This document shows positions 1-7,986 of a stretch of 64,000 nt of DNA, one piece after another. Each line of letters begins with the position of its first letter. The first letter of the stretch is position 1. The stretch is from Halosaccharopolyspora lacisalsi (GTDB lineage: Bacteria; Actinomycetota; Actinomycetes; Mycobacteriales; Pseudonocardiaceae). The stretch covers positions 59,628-123,627 of the forward strand of contig NZ_JACGWZ010000009.1 in the NCBI RefSeq assembly GCF_014137975.1. Reading direction: 5' to 3'. The position numbers were made by a program, and so were the translations under genes. A model generated the notes under the pieces. It saw only the letters and a program-made list of their open reading frames with translations. It was not told the origin of the DNA and made no database searches.

Positions 1-1
1 C

Positions 2-478
2 GGCGAGGACGACTACCGGGAGAAGCTGTTCACGGTCTGCCGCGGGTTCCGGCGGTGGGCGCTGGGACATCCGCGCGAGTTCACGCTGGTCTTCGCCTCA
101 CCCGCCGACGAGACCGGCACCGACACCGGCGAGCCCGCGCAGGACCAGTTGGGCAGCGTGTTCCTGCGCGTCATCGGGCCGCTGATGAGCGAGGGCGCCA
201 CTCAGGTCGTCAACGAGGGGGCGCCCTCGGACCTGCACAACGACCTCGCGCCCAACCAGGAGGCGCTGGCCGCCGCGTTCACGATCAAGGGCATCGAGGT
301 TCCGGAGGAGGCCACCGGGCCGCACGCGGTGTACTTCCTGCTGCGGTGGTGGATCAGGATCTACGGCCACGTGGCGCTGGAGGTGTTCCGGCGCTTTCCG
401 TTCGACGTCGCCCACGCCGACCGCCTCTTCGAGTCCCTGCTCACCGAACTGACCCAGGACGTCGGTCTGGACGGGTGA
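2..478 (+). CDS. TetR-type regulator, C-terminal part (truncated by window edge)
   Basis: The reading frame is open from base 2 and ends in TGA at 476-478, so the N-terminal DNA-binding helix-turn-helix lies outside the window. The visible 158 residues begin with EDDYREKLFTVCRGFRRWA and include the phrase HPREFTLVFASP. This is typical of the C-terminal ligand-binding and dimerisation domain (WHG or TetR_C type) of TetR repressors. The rest is helical and acidic, with a stretch rich in aromatic residues (YFLLRWWIRIYGHVALEVF) that fits a ligand pocket. Codon third positions are strongly GC. The effector and target cannot be told from this part. The next gene begins 62 bases downstream on the same strand. 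Confidence 0.8.
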   Translation, partial: GEDDYREKLFTVCRGFRRWALGHPREFTLVFASPADETGTDTGEPAQDQLGSVFLRVIGPLMSEGATQVVNEGAPSDLHNDLAPNQEALAAAFTIKGIEVPEEATGPHAVYFLLRWWIRIYGHVALEVFRRFPFDVAHADRLFESLLTELTQDVGLDG

Positions 479-539
479 CCGACCGGGCGGCGATCGAAAA
501 CCGCCGACGACACCGATCGTCCCTTGTGCACTCCGGTAC

Positions 540-1007
540 GTGAATGATTTTTTAGAATCTCCCGAGCTGCGCATCGCCGATGCCGACCGGAACGAGGCGC
601 AACGCCTGCTGAGCGAGCACCTCGCGGCGGGACGACTGACTTCCGGGGAACACGAGGAGCGCGCTTCGCGGGCGTCCCAGGCGCGGACTCGGGAGGAGAT
701 TCAGACCCTGTTCGGGGACCTGCCGAACCCGCAGTCCCGATTCGACGGAGCCGCACCGCAGGCCGCCGCTCCCACTCGTCGACAACAAGCGGCGTGGTTT
801 CCGGAGCCGGGAGTCGACTTCGGCACGACCCCGACGTCCCGGCGGCTGTGGTACGCGATCACCGCCGTCGTCCTTCCGTGCGCGCTACTCGGAGCCGCCA
901 CGGGGCTCACACCGTCAGCGGGAAACCCGTTAGTCCTTCTCGCCGCCCTGGTGCTCTTCGCGGTGCTCTACGTACTCCTGGTCGTCAGCGACCGCACCGC
1001 CAAGTGA
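540..1007 (+). CDS. DUF1707 domain membrane protein
   Basis: A 155-residue protein starting at GTG 540. The N-terminal 55 residues (LRIADADRNEAQRLLSEHL, then GRLTSGEHEERASRA and the ending LFGDLP) match the DUF1707 (SHOCT-like) module of actinobacterial small membrane proteins. A Pro/Ala/Gln-rich linker follows. Two hydrophobic segments at about residues 103-120 and 127-147 form a helical hairpin, and the protein ends with SDRTAK. The function of DUF1707 proteins is not established. The last 40 bases overlap the antisense run-on end of the convergent monooxygenase frame, which supports this gene as the genuine one there. No strong Shine-Dalgarno is seen before the GTG. Confidence 0.85.
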   Translation: MNDFLESPELRIADADRNEAQRLLSEHLAAGRLTSGEHEERASRASQARTREEIQTLFGDLPNPQSRFDGAAPQAAAPTRRQQAAWFPEPGVDFGTTPTSRRLWYAITAVVLPCALLGAATGLTPSAGNPLVLLAALVLFAVLYVLLVVSDRTAK

Positions 1008-3217
1008 TCGCGAGCACCGACCGCGCACGGCCCACCCGTCGTAGTCCCCGGCCCGAGCCGGTCCAGGAAGGACCCCGCCGCCGCGCGGTCGGGTGCCACG
1101 GCCACCTCTGCACGTGGACGTGAGGCTCTCGCTCCGGAAGCCCCATCAGCATGAAAGCCCCGTCCAAAGCAGGACGAGCACCGCCGGCAAGCGGTATGCC
1201 CCGAATCGGTCACGGTCGGTCGACGGCCGGCCCACAGCAAATGATCAAGTTGTTCACGCCGTGCCGAACGCCCGCCGACAACCCGGTGCAGTACCGACTC
1301 GTCGATGAGGGGACGAGTCCCCGACGCCTTCGACCGTCTCGGTCCGGTCGCCAGACGCGGAACGTCGGGGTGAGGCGACCCGCCCGCGCCCTGGCCCTGT
1401 GTCCGCCGGCCTCCCGAACGTCTCGGTGTCGCGACCGGACGACGAGCTGCCGGGTCACGCCACCGCTTCAGCAGCTCGTGGAAGGCGGGGGCGCCGTGAG
1501 GGTAGGCGTGTGCGCTGTTCGGCCGGCCCAGTCCCTCGCGGTTGTAGTACCCGGGGGTGCACTCGGCGTGGAACCACTCGTGGTCGGGGGCGTCCTCGGC
1601 CATGACGGCGAGCCAGGCGTCCTCGGCCTCGCGGGACGGTTCGATGAGGGCGTCCTCCGCTTCGGCGGCCGCGACGAGGGCGGCCGCATGGACGGCCTGC
1701 TCGTCGAGGACGTGCGTGAAGTTGACGCTGCTGGCGTTGTGCAGGGAACCCATCTGGATCAGGTTCGGGAAGCCGTTGCTGGTGAAGCCGTGGAGGGTTC
1801 GCGGGCCCTCCCGCGCCCAGAGGTCCAGCAGTCCGGTGCCGCCCCGGCCGCGGACGGGGAGCTTGCCGGATTGGATACCGGAGACTCCGACGGAGAATCC
1901 CGTGGCGAAGATCAGGCAGTCGAGTTCGTACGCGACGTCGCCGCCGACCACACCGTGCTCGGTGATGCGCTCGATGCCGTGGGTGTCCGCGGTATCGATC
2001 AGCGAGACGTTGTCGCGGTTGAACGCCGAGTAGTACTCGTCGGAGAAGGTGGGGCGCTTGCAGGCGTACCGGTACCAGGGCTTGAGCTTCTCCGCCGTCT
2101 CCGGGTCGGTGACGGTCCGCTCGACGCGGGCGCGCAGCTCGTTCATCTTCGCGGCGTCGGCCACCTCGTAGGCGGCTTCGAAGTCCGGTCCCCCGTCCGG
2201 GCGGTGGAAGCTCGGCAGGAGCTTTTCCAAAAGCCCCGCCGAAGAGGTCCAGCGGTCCGCCACGAGGTCCCGGTCGACCGTCTTCTCGCCGGAGACGATG
2301 CGGAGGAAGTTCTCGCGACGCTCGCGGGCCCAGCCGTCGTGGTCGGCACCGACGTCTTCCGCGGTGGTGCGGCGGTTGGCGCGCACGTCCACGGTGGAGG
2401 GGGTGCGCTGGAAGGCGTAGACGTGCTGGGCGTCCTCGGCCAGCATCGGAACGGCCTGAACGCCGGTGGCGCCGGTGCCGACGACGCCCACGCGCTTGTC
2501 GGCGAGGCCGGTCATGCCGCCGTCCGGGGTGCCGCCGGTGTAACCGTAGTCCCAGCGCGACGTGTGGAAGGTGTGGCCCCGGAAGGTCTCGACGCCGGGT
2601 ATCCCGGGCAGCTTCGGCTCGGACAGGGTGCCGGTGGCGGTGACGACGTACGTGGCGTGGAAGGCGTCGCCGCGGTCTGTGGCCACGATCCACTTCTCGG
2701 ATGCTTCGTCCCAGGTGAGCGAGGTCGCCGCGGTGGAGAACAGAGCGTTCGGACAGAGGTCGAACGTCCGCGCGATGCGCATCGCGTGTTGGCGGATCTC
2801 TTCGCCGGGGGAGTACTTCCACTTCGGCACGTACCCGGTCTCGTCGAGCATCGGCAGGTAGACGTGCGACTCGATGTCGCAGTGGATGCCCGGGTAGCGA
2901 TTCCAGTACCAGGTGCCCCCGAAGTCACCGCCCTTCTCGACGACCCGGACGCGCTCCACGCCCTGCTGCCGCATCCGCGCCCCGGCGAGTATGCCGCCGA
3001 ACCCGCCACCGACCACGGCGACGTCGACGGCGTCGTGCATCGATTCGCGCTCGGCCACTTCGCCGACGTACGGGTCGGCGGCGTAGTAGCCGAATTCGGC
3101 GTCGGTGGCGTGATACTGGCGGGCGCCGTCGGACCGTACGCGGCGCTCACGTTCGAGGTGGTAGCGCCGCCTCAGCGCGGCGAGTTCGTCGGGGGTCGGT
3201 GGTTGAGCGGTCGTCAT
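968..3217 (-). CDS. FAD-dependent Baeyer-Villiger-type monooxygenase with run-on C terminus
   Basis: This flavin monooxygenase is predicted to use FAD, NADPH and O2 to convert a ketone to an ester or lactone in the cytoplasm. The start is ATG 3217 with AGGAG about 12 bases upstream. Residues 70-75 (GGGFGG) form the FAD Rossmann motif. FRGHTFHTSRWD at 212-223 is the Baeyer-Villiger fingerprint FxGxxxHxxxWD. VVGTGATG at 245-252 is the second, NADPH Rossmann motif. Family members are usually about 590-620 residues, but this frame runs to 749. After FHELLKRWR (residue 587) nothing looks family-like, and GC at third codon positions falls from nearly uniform to roughly two thirds. One extra base at that point would give a stop directly after KRWR. 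The true protein probably ends near 1455. It is divergent from the SMP-30 gene over a perfect palindrome. The substrate is unknown. Confidence 0.88.
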   Translation of the reverse strand: MTTAQPPTPDELAALRRRYHLERERRVRSDGARQYHATDAEFGYYAADPYVGEVAERESMHDAVDVAVVGGGFGGILAGARMRQQGVERVRVVEKGGDFGGTWYWNRYPGIHCDIESHVYLPMLDETGYVPKWKYSPGEEIRQHAMRIARTFDLCPNALFSTAATSLTWDEASEKWIVATDRGDAFHATYVVTATGTLSEPKLPGIPGVETFRGHTFHTSRWDYGYTGGTPDGGMTGLADKRVGVVGTGATGVQAVPMLAEDAQHVYAFQRTPSTVDVRANRRTTAEDVGADHDGWARERRENFLRIVSGEKTVDRDLVADRWTSSAGLLEKLLPSFHRPDGGPDFEAAYEVADAAKMNELRARVERTVTDPETAEKLKPWYRYACKRPTFSDEYYSAFNRDNVSLIDTADTHGIERITEHGVVGGDVAYELDCLIFATGFSVGVSGIQSGKLPVRGRGGTGLLDLWAREGPRTLHGFTSNGFPNLIQMGSLHNASSVNFTHVLDEQAVHAAALVAAAEAEDALIEPSREAEDAWLAVMAEDAPDHEWFHAECTPGYYNREGLGRPNSAHAYPHGAPAFHELLKRWRDPAARRPVATPRRSGGRRTQGQGAGGSPHPDVPRLATGPRRSKASGTRPLIDESVLHRVVGGRSARREQLDHLLWAGRRPTVTDSGHTACRRCSSCFGRGFHADGASGARASRPRAEVAVAPDRAAAGSFLDRLGPGTTTGGPCAVGARDHLAVRSLTTRST

Positions 3218-3279
3218 GCGGGGCCTCACTCCTGCCGGTCGGCCGCCCCGAGGTGAGCGGCGTCCGCTACGATAACAAC

Positions 3280-3301
3280 AACCGGACAAGGTTGTCCGGT
3301 T
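3280..3301. promoter_or_regulatory. Perfect 22-bp operator palindrome in divergent promoter
   Basis: Arms AACCGGACAA (3280-3289) and TTGTCCGGTT (3292-3301) are exact inverted repeats around a 2-base centre GG. The site lies between the divergent starts of the monooxygenase (3217) and the lactonase-like gene (3413). Size and symmetry are typical of a TetR-family operator. The TetR gene at 4451-5041, in the same cluster, is the natural candidate repressor (inference). Confidence 0.75.
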
Positions 3302-3412
3302 TCGTCGCGAGTGAAATGTGCCATTCGTGCGGACCCTTCCGCGCTCCTGCACGGACCACGCGAATCTCTCGGCCGGCAGCACCCCACACAGCAGAGAGGA
3401 ACAGCGATCCCC

Positions 3413-4439
3413 ATGCGACGCCCCCCCCCCGGTCCGATCCCTCGCCGCGCTCGCCACCGTCGGCGCGTTGGCCCTCACCGGATGCAGTACGGGCACGGGC
3501 GAGGTCGCCGGTGACAAGGCGGTCGCCACCGGCGCGGGCAGGACCATCCGCGCCCACGAGGTCATGCAGTTGACGGAGACGCACGACAAGACCGGGATGA
3601 CCCTGCTCGAGGGGCCGACCTTCGGCGAGAACGGCGGCCTGTTCGTCGTCGACGCCACCGCACCCGCGGGCGAGCCGAAGGTGATGCGCGTCGACGTGGA
3701 GAAGGGGACTTCACGGCCGGTCCACACGGATGACCGAGGGGCTTACACCTCGGCGCAGTTCAGTCCGCACGACGGACGGCTCTATCTGACCGACTACGCC
3801 CACGGCGAGGTCGTGAGTCTGGCCCCGGACGGCAGCGATCCGCGGACCTTCTTCTCCGGCGAGGTCGTCGGAGCGCGGATGCACCCCGACGACATCGCCT
3901 TCGACGAGCGGGGCGACTTGTACGTCAGCGACTCACGCGGCCTGTCCGAGGGCGATGCGCACGGCCGGGTGGTGCGCATCGAGCGCGACGGCGAGAAGGC
4001 CACCGTCCTCGCCGACAAGCTGGCCGCGACGAACGGGATCTCGTTCGACGCGGACTACCGCGGGCTCTGGATCAGCGAGCTCACGCGGAACCGGATCTCC
4101 TACCTGCGCCTCGACGAGATGGGAGGGGCGGCTTCCCACCACACCGCCGTCCGCGTCGACGGCGGGATCGCCCGGACCGACTCGATCGCCGTGGACGCGG
4201 ACGGCAACCTCTACCAGGCACTGCACGGCCGACCCGCGATGGCCGTCTACGACCGGCACGGCGAGCGCCTGGCGACGGTCGAGGTCCCCGCCCGGACCGA
4301 GGGCCTCGAGTCGGCGACGAACGTGGCGATCACCCCCGGCGGGACCACGGCGTACGTGACCGTCAGCGGGCCCTCAGGGGGGTACGTGTACACCTTCGAC
4401 GCGCTGGCGGAGGGCATCCGGCAGTCCAACGGCGGCTGA
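3413..4439 (+). CDS. SMP-30/gluconolactonase-like lipoprotein, frame broken at a 10-C tract
   Basis: A six-bladed beta-propeller of the SMP-30/gluconolactonase/LRE family, predicted to be a metal-dependent lactone or ester hydrolase anchored outside the membrane. Recognisable parts are LLEGPTFGENGGLFVVD (metal-ligand Glu), DDIAFDERGDLYVSD, ATNGISFDADYRGLWISE (ligand Asn) and ATNVAITPGGT. ATG 3413 has AGAGGA upstream but reads out of frame after a run of ten C at 3421-3430. With nine C it would encode MRRPPPVRSLAALATVGAL followed by ALTGC, a textbook lipoprotein signal with Cys24, and a protein of 341 residues. As given, the body frame opens upstream at 3318 without a credible start. The cause may be slippage-based switching, a real mutation or an assembly error. 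It is divergent from the monooxygenase, whose lactone product it could hydrolyse (inference). Confidence 0.75.
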
Positions 4440-4450
4440 CCCTCCTGCAC

Positions 4451-5041
4451 TCACCCGTCGAACGGCCGCACCGGCCCCACCTCGACGCCGAGCAGCCGCC
4501 ACGCCGCCACGACTCGGCGTTCCCGCTCCTCCCGCGTGGGGCCGCTGGCGGCGCCGGAGACCATGGCGACGGCGAGCATGAGGTCGTTCACCGCACCCAG
4601 TCGGTGCTCCTCCGGCAGGCGTTCCCGCAGGGCGCGTTCGACCCGCTCGGACAGGGTCAGTGCGTGGGCGAGAACGTCCGGGCGTCCGTCGGCGCGGTGA
4701 GCGTGCAACAGACCGAGGAAGGCCGCCGACTCCGTCAGATGCCAGGTGAGCACACCGAGGACGTCGTCGAAAGTCGTGGCCTCGGCCGCGGCCACCTGTT
4801 CGATCTGCCGCACGTTCTCGTCCAGGACCGCCTCCGCCACGGCCGCCCGGTCGGGAAAGTGCCGGTACAGGACGCCCTGCCCGACCCCGGCTCGACGTGC
4901 GATCGCGGACAGCGGAGCCTCCAACCCGTACGTCGCGTAGATCTCCCGCGCGGCGGTGAGCAGAGCGGACCGGTTCCGGTCGGCCACCTTCTTCCCCTGA
5001 TTGGCGGGCCGCCGCTCGTCGGACACAGAGGGCTCCGTCAT
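4451..5041 (-). CDS. TetR-family repressor of the monooxygenase/lactonase cluster
   Basis: A 196-residue regulator with a canonical N-terminal TetR domain. RNRSALLTAAREIYATYGL is helix 1, and APLSAIARRAGVGQGVLYRHF at about residues 42-62 is the helix-turn-helix. The C-terminal half (TFDDVLGVLTWHLTESAAF, then LLHAHRADGRPDVLAHA) is the ligand-binding domain. It is convergent with the lactonase-like gene, with 11 bases between stops, and probably binds the palindrome at 3280-3301 (inference from position). A TATCCT box ends six bases before ATG 5041 with no Shine-Dalgarno, suggesting a leaderless transcript. An inverted repeat of 11-bp arms (5056-5066 and 5105-5115) upstream may be an autoregulatory site. 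Confidence 0.9.
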   Translation of the reverse strand: MTEPSVSDERRPANQGKKVADRNRSALLTAAREIYATYGLEAPLSAIARRAGVGQGVLYRHFPDRAAVAEAVLDENVRQIEQVAAAEATTFDDVLGVLTWHLTESAAFLGLLHAHRADGRPDVLAHALTLSERVERALRERLPEEHRLGAVNDLMLAVAMVSGAASGPTREERERRVVAAWRLLGVEVGPVRPFDG

Positions 5042-5055
5042 ACCGAGAGGATACC

Positions 5056-5115
5056 GGCCGACCGGCAGGCCGAGCTGTCAGTCGTCGAAGCTGTCTCGCC
5101 ACCGGCCGGTCGGCC
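5056..5115. repeat. Inverted repeat upstream of tetR
   Basis: GGCCGACCGGC (5056-5066) and GCCGGTCGGCC (5105-5115) are exact inverted copies 38 bases apart, covering the promoter region of the minus-strand tetR gene. They could be two operator half-sites or a hairpin. The sequence differs from the perfect operator at 3280. Confidence 0.4.
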
Positions 5116-5320
5116 ATGATGCGGTTCAAGCTCGCGACGGTGATCGCGCGCCCGGCCGTCGACGCGCGCACTCGAACGGAGCCCGCAGCACCCGAGGAGC
5201 ACGTCGGGCGTCACCGGCTCCCCGCATCACACCCCGACCACGGCGCGCTCGATCTTCCGGAAGAGGGACCGGCCCCGTGTCGCCCCGCGAAACCCCGGCT
5301 CCCCCGTGGACACGTGGTGG

Positions 5321-5359
5321 ACGCGTCGTTTCGGCGCTCTCGCCGCCGAGACGACGCGT
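5321..5359. terminator. Stem-loop in the 5042-5455 intergenic region
   Basis: Arms ACGCGTCGTTTCGGCG (5321-5336) and CGCCGAGACGACGCGT (5344-5359) pair over 16 bp with a single T/G position and a 7-base loop. The rest of this 414-base gap holds the tetR upstream repeat and no convincing gene. The hairpin may be a terminator or processing element before the small gene at 5456. Confidence 0.45.
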
Positions 5360-5455
5360 TCACCCAGCATCGCTGAAGATCATCGGGCGACGTCCGCCGT
5401 GCGCTGAGATCATCCGGGCAGAGGTTGAGACTGGCATTTCCGACAGGAGGACGCC

Positions 5456-5749
5456 GTGTTCGACACCGCCCACGCCCAGATCCTGGGGTCCCTGGCCGTT
5501 TCCGGCACCTCCGTGCTGGTCGTCGCCACCGCCCTCGTCGCCTTCGGGTACGTGCGCGACTGCTCCGGACAGCACGCGGGAGCGGGTCCCGGCGCCACCA
5601 CGGTCGCCCACATCCAGGCGGCGCTGGCCGCCGAGACCGCTCGGGGCTCCACTCCGCCGAAAGCAGTCGCGCACCACCCCGGGCGTCACCGGAGTTCGGC
5701 GTACCAGTACCCCGTCCTCCAGCTCGGTCTCCGTCCGGCGACGCCCTGA
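5456..5749 (+). CDS. Small membrane protein of unknown function
   Basis: A 97-residue frame starting at GTG 5456 with an excellent AGGAGG seven bases upstream, the main reason to call it. Residues 10-30 (ILGSLAVSGTSVLVVATALVAFGYV) make one transmembrane helix with a short acidic N terminus. The remainder is Ala/Gly/His-rich and looks disordered. I recognise no family. The C-terminal third has weaker codon bias, so the true end could be earlier if the frame is disturbed. The gene ends six bases before the convergent acyl-CoA oxidase stop. Confidence 0.55.
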   Translation: MFDTAHAQILGSLAVSGTSVLVVATALVAFGYVRDCSGQHAGAGPGATTVAHIQAALAAETARGSTPPKAVAHHPGRHRSSAYQYPVLQLGLRPATP

Positions 5750-5755
5750 GCGGCC

Positions 5756-7729
5756 CTACCGCTGTGCGGCGTCGTGGGCGCGCTGCCGGTCCTGGCGTGC
5801 GGCCTCGGCACCGGTGGCGATCGGCGCGGTGACCCACTGACGCGGAGTGCCGAACGCCTGCGCCAGACCGACCGCGTGCGGGCGAAGTGTGCGGCACAGG
5901 TCGTTGACGGCTTCGGTGACGGCCTTCGACCTCCGCGCGGTGATGCGCTCGTGTTCGAGGAACCAGCCCCGGTCCTCCTCGATGTTGGACAGCACGTACA
6001 GGTCGCACAGCCGCTCCAGCATCGCGGCGACGTCCGGGTCCGTGCACCGCTCGATGCCCGCGACGAACGCTTCCAGCACTACGCGGTCCACGTGCACGCG
6101 CGCCGCGCGCAACACGTGGTCCTGGGCGTTGTTGAACACCTCGAACGGGTCCGAGTCACCACCGCTGGCCCGTCGCAGGCGCCGGGCCACCGCGTCGAGC
6201 ACGTGCTTCTCGCGGTCCTCGAACATCCGCAGCTGCCAGCCCCGGTCGAACAGCACGTCCTCGTCGTCGCGTCCCGGAGCGGCGTCGACCAGCCGCTGCA
6301 CCAGCGAGCGCGCGGCCGTGTGCTCGATGACCGTGCCGACGAACTGGTCGGCCACGTAGCGGGCCATGCCCAGCGTGCCGATGTCGTCGAACTGGTCCTT
6401 GTAGTTGGTCAGCAGCCCCTTGGCCACCAGTTGCAGCAGGACCGTGTTGTCGCCCTCGAAGGTGGTGAACACGTCGGTGTCGGCCTTGATCCGGGGGAGC
6501 TGGTTCTCCGAGAGGTAACCCGCTCCGCCGCAGGCTTCCCTCGCGGCCTGGATGGTCCGCGTGGCGTGCCAGGTCGACATCGCCTTGATCCCGGCCGCGC
6601 GTGACTCCAGCTCGCGCTGGGCACGGTCGTCACGCTGCTCGGACTCGTGCAGGTCGTGCAGCGTGGAGACCAGCTCCTCCTGCGCGAAGTGCAGCGCGAA
6701 CGTCTTGGCCAGCGCGGGCAGTAGCTTGCGCTGGTGGCCGAGGTAGTCGAGCACGGCCGTTTCGTCGCCGGTACCGGGTTTCTCGAACTGGCGGCGCGCG
6801 TCGCCGTAGCGCAGGGCGATCTCCAGGGCGAGCTTCGTCGCGCTGCCCGCCGTGCCGGCCACGGAGATCCGGCCGCGGATGAGCGTGCCGAGCATGGTGA
6901 AGAAGCGCTTGTTCCCCCCCTCGATCGGGCTGCTGTAGGTGCCGTCCGGTTCGACGTCGCCGTAGCGGTTGAGCAGCGCCTCCCGGGGCACGCGCACCTG
7001 CTCGAAGGTGATCCGGCCGTTGTCCACACCGTTGAGCCCGGCCTTGTGGCCGCAGTCGGAGATGTGCACGCCCGGCAGGGGAGCACCTTCCTCGTCGCGG
7101 ATCGGCACCATCAGCGCGTGGACGCCGTAGCCCTCACCGGCGGTGTGGAGCTGCGCGAACACCACCGCCATGCGGCCGTCCCGCGCGGCGTTGCCGATGT
7201 ACTCCTTGCGCGCCGCTTCGTGCGGAGTGTGGACGACGAACTCCTGCGTCTCCGCGTCGTAGGTCGCGGTCGTCCGCAGGTTCTGCACGTCCGAGCCGTG
7301 GCCGGTCTCGGTCATGGCGAAGCAGCCGGGCAGCTCCATGCTCATGATGGGCTTCAGGTACCGGTCGTGGTGGCGCTCGGTGCCCAGGGCGACCACGGCC
7401 CCGCCGAACAGGCCCCACTGCACCCCGGCCTTGACCATCAGCGAGAGGTTGCCGGCCAGCATCTCCATCGAGACCACCGAGCCACCGGTGTCCCCCTTGC
7501 CGCCCGCCGCGACGGGGAAGCCGTACTCGGTGACTCCGCTGCCGGCGAGCACCTTCAGCTGTTCGAGGACGCGCTCGCGGTGGGATTCGACGTCGAGATC
7601 GTCGCCCGGTGGCAGCTCGGTGCTCTCCAGCAACTGCCGCACCTGTTCGCGGACGCCCGCCCAGCGGCCGTCCAGGAGCTCTCGGAGCTTGGCGGCGTCG
7701 AAACTCGCCGGGGTCTTCGGGATGTCCAT
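5756..7729 (-). CDS. Acyl-CoA oxidase/dehydrogenase family flavoenzyme
   Basis: A 657-residue flavoenzyme of the acyl-CoA oxidase-like branch of the acyl-CoA dehydrogenase superfamily, predicted to introduce the trans-2 double bond into acyl-CoA using FAD. Residues about 135-150 (CFAMTETGHGSDVQNLRTTA) are the central-domain motif. ISVAGTAGSATKLALEIALRYGDARRQF is the helical-domain signature. EACGGAGYLSENQLPRIKADTD, then FTTFEGDN with Glu near residue 425, is the oxidase-type catalytic region. The C-terminal extension beyond 450 matches the ACOX domain (about 660 residues total, longer than the 380-residue simple dehydrogenases). Start ATG 7729 has GGAGG upstream. A TTAC/GTAA palindrome lies 70 bases upstream. 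Its substrate chain length is unknown. It could oxidise acids released downstream of the monooxygenase/lactonase (inference). Confidence 0.9.
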   Translation of the reverse strand: MDIPKTPASFDAAKLRELLDGRWAGVREQVRQLLESTELPPGDDLDVESHRERVLEQLKVLAGSGVTEYGFPVAAGGKGDTGGSVVSMEMLAGNLSLMVKAGVQWGLFGGAVVALGTERHHDRYLKPIMSMELPGCFAMTETGHGSDVQNLRTTATYDAETQEFVVHTPHEAARKEYIGNAARDGRMAVVFAQLHTAGEGYGVHALMVPIRDEEGAPLPGVHISDCGHKAGLNGVDNGRITFEQVRVPREALLNRYGDVEPDGTYSSPIEGGNKRFFTMLGTLIRGRISVAGTAGSATKLALEIALRYGDARRQFEKPGTGDETAVLDYLGHQRKLLPALAKTFALHFAQEELVSTLHDLHESEQRDDRAQRELESRAAGIKAMSTWHATRTIQAAREACGGAGYLSENQLPRIKADTDVFTTFEGDNTVLLQLVAKGLLTNYKDQFDDIGTLGMARYVADQFVGTVIEHTAARSLVQRLVDAAPGRDDEDVLFDRGWQLRMFEDREKHVLDAVARRLRRASGGDSDPFEVFNNAQDHVLRAARVHVDRVVLEAFVAGIERCTDPDVAAMLERLCDLYVLSNIEEDRGWFLEHERITARRSKAVTEAVNDLCRTLRPHAVGLAQAFGTPRQWVTAPIATGAEAARQDRQRAHDAAQR

Positions 7730-7800
7730 CGGCCCTCCAGTCCACTGCGATGAACCCTGCCACGGGCGAGTCCGTCACCCGGGCCGGTCACTCCCAGCTT

Positions 7801-7818
7801 AGTTACTCACTGGTAACT
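7801..7818. promoter_or_regulatory. Candidate operator AGTTAC-N6-GTAACT
   Basis: Exact 6-bp inverted arms AGTTAC (7801-7806) and GTAACT (7813-7818) stand in a short AT-richer patch 72 bases upstream of the acyl-CoA oxidase start. The TTAC...GTAA shape resembles operators bound by TetR-type fatty-acid regulators of actinomycetes. The assignment is by analogy. Confidence 0.45.
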
Positions 7819-7986
7819 TCGCCATGTGACGCTGGTCCCCCCGGTGACCGGTGGTGGCGGCGCCGGTGGATGCGGGTGTGGTGCCCGGTGGGGGTGGCCG
7901 CGCCGACCGGTGGCCGCTGCCCGGTTTCGCGCGGAAGCGGGGAACTCCGCGCCGAGGTGCGGCCACCGATTCGGATGGTCACCGCC

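Noticed and set aside
1151..3256. A 701-codon plus-strand frame opposite the monooxygenase
   Set aside because: It is low-complexity Gly/Val/Arg sequence, a mirror of the GC-biased coding strand, with no motif.
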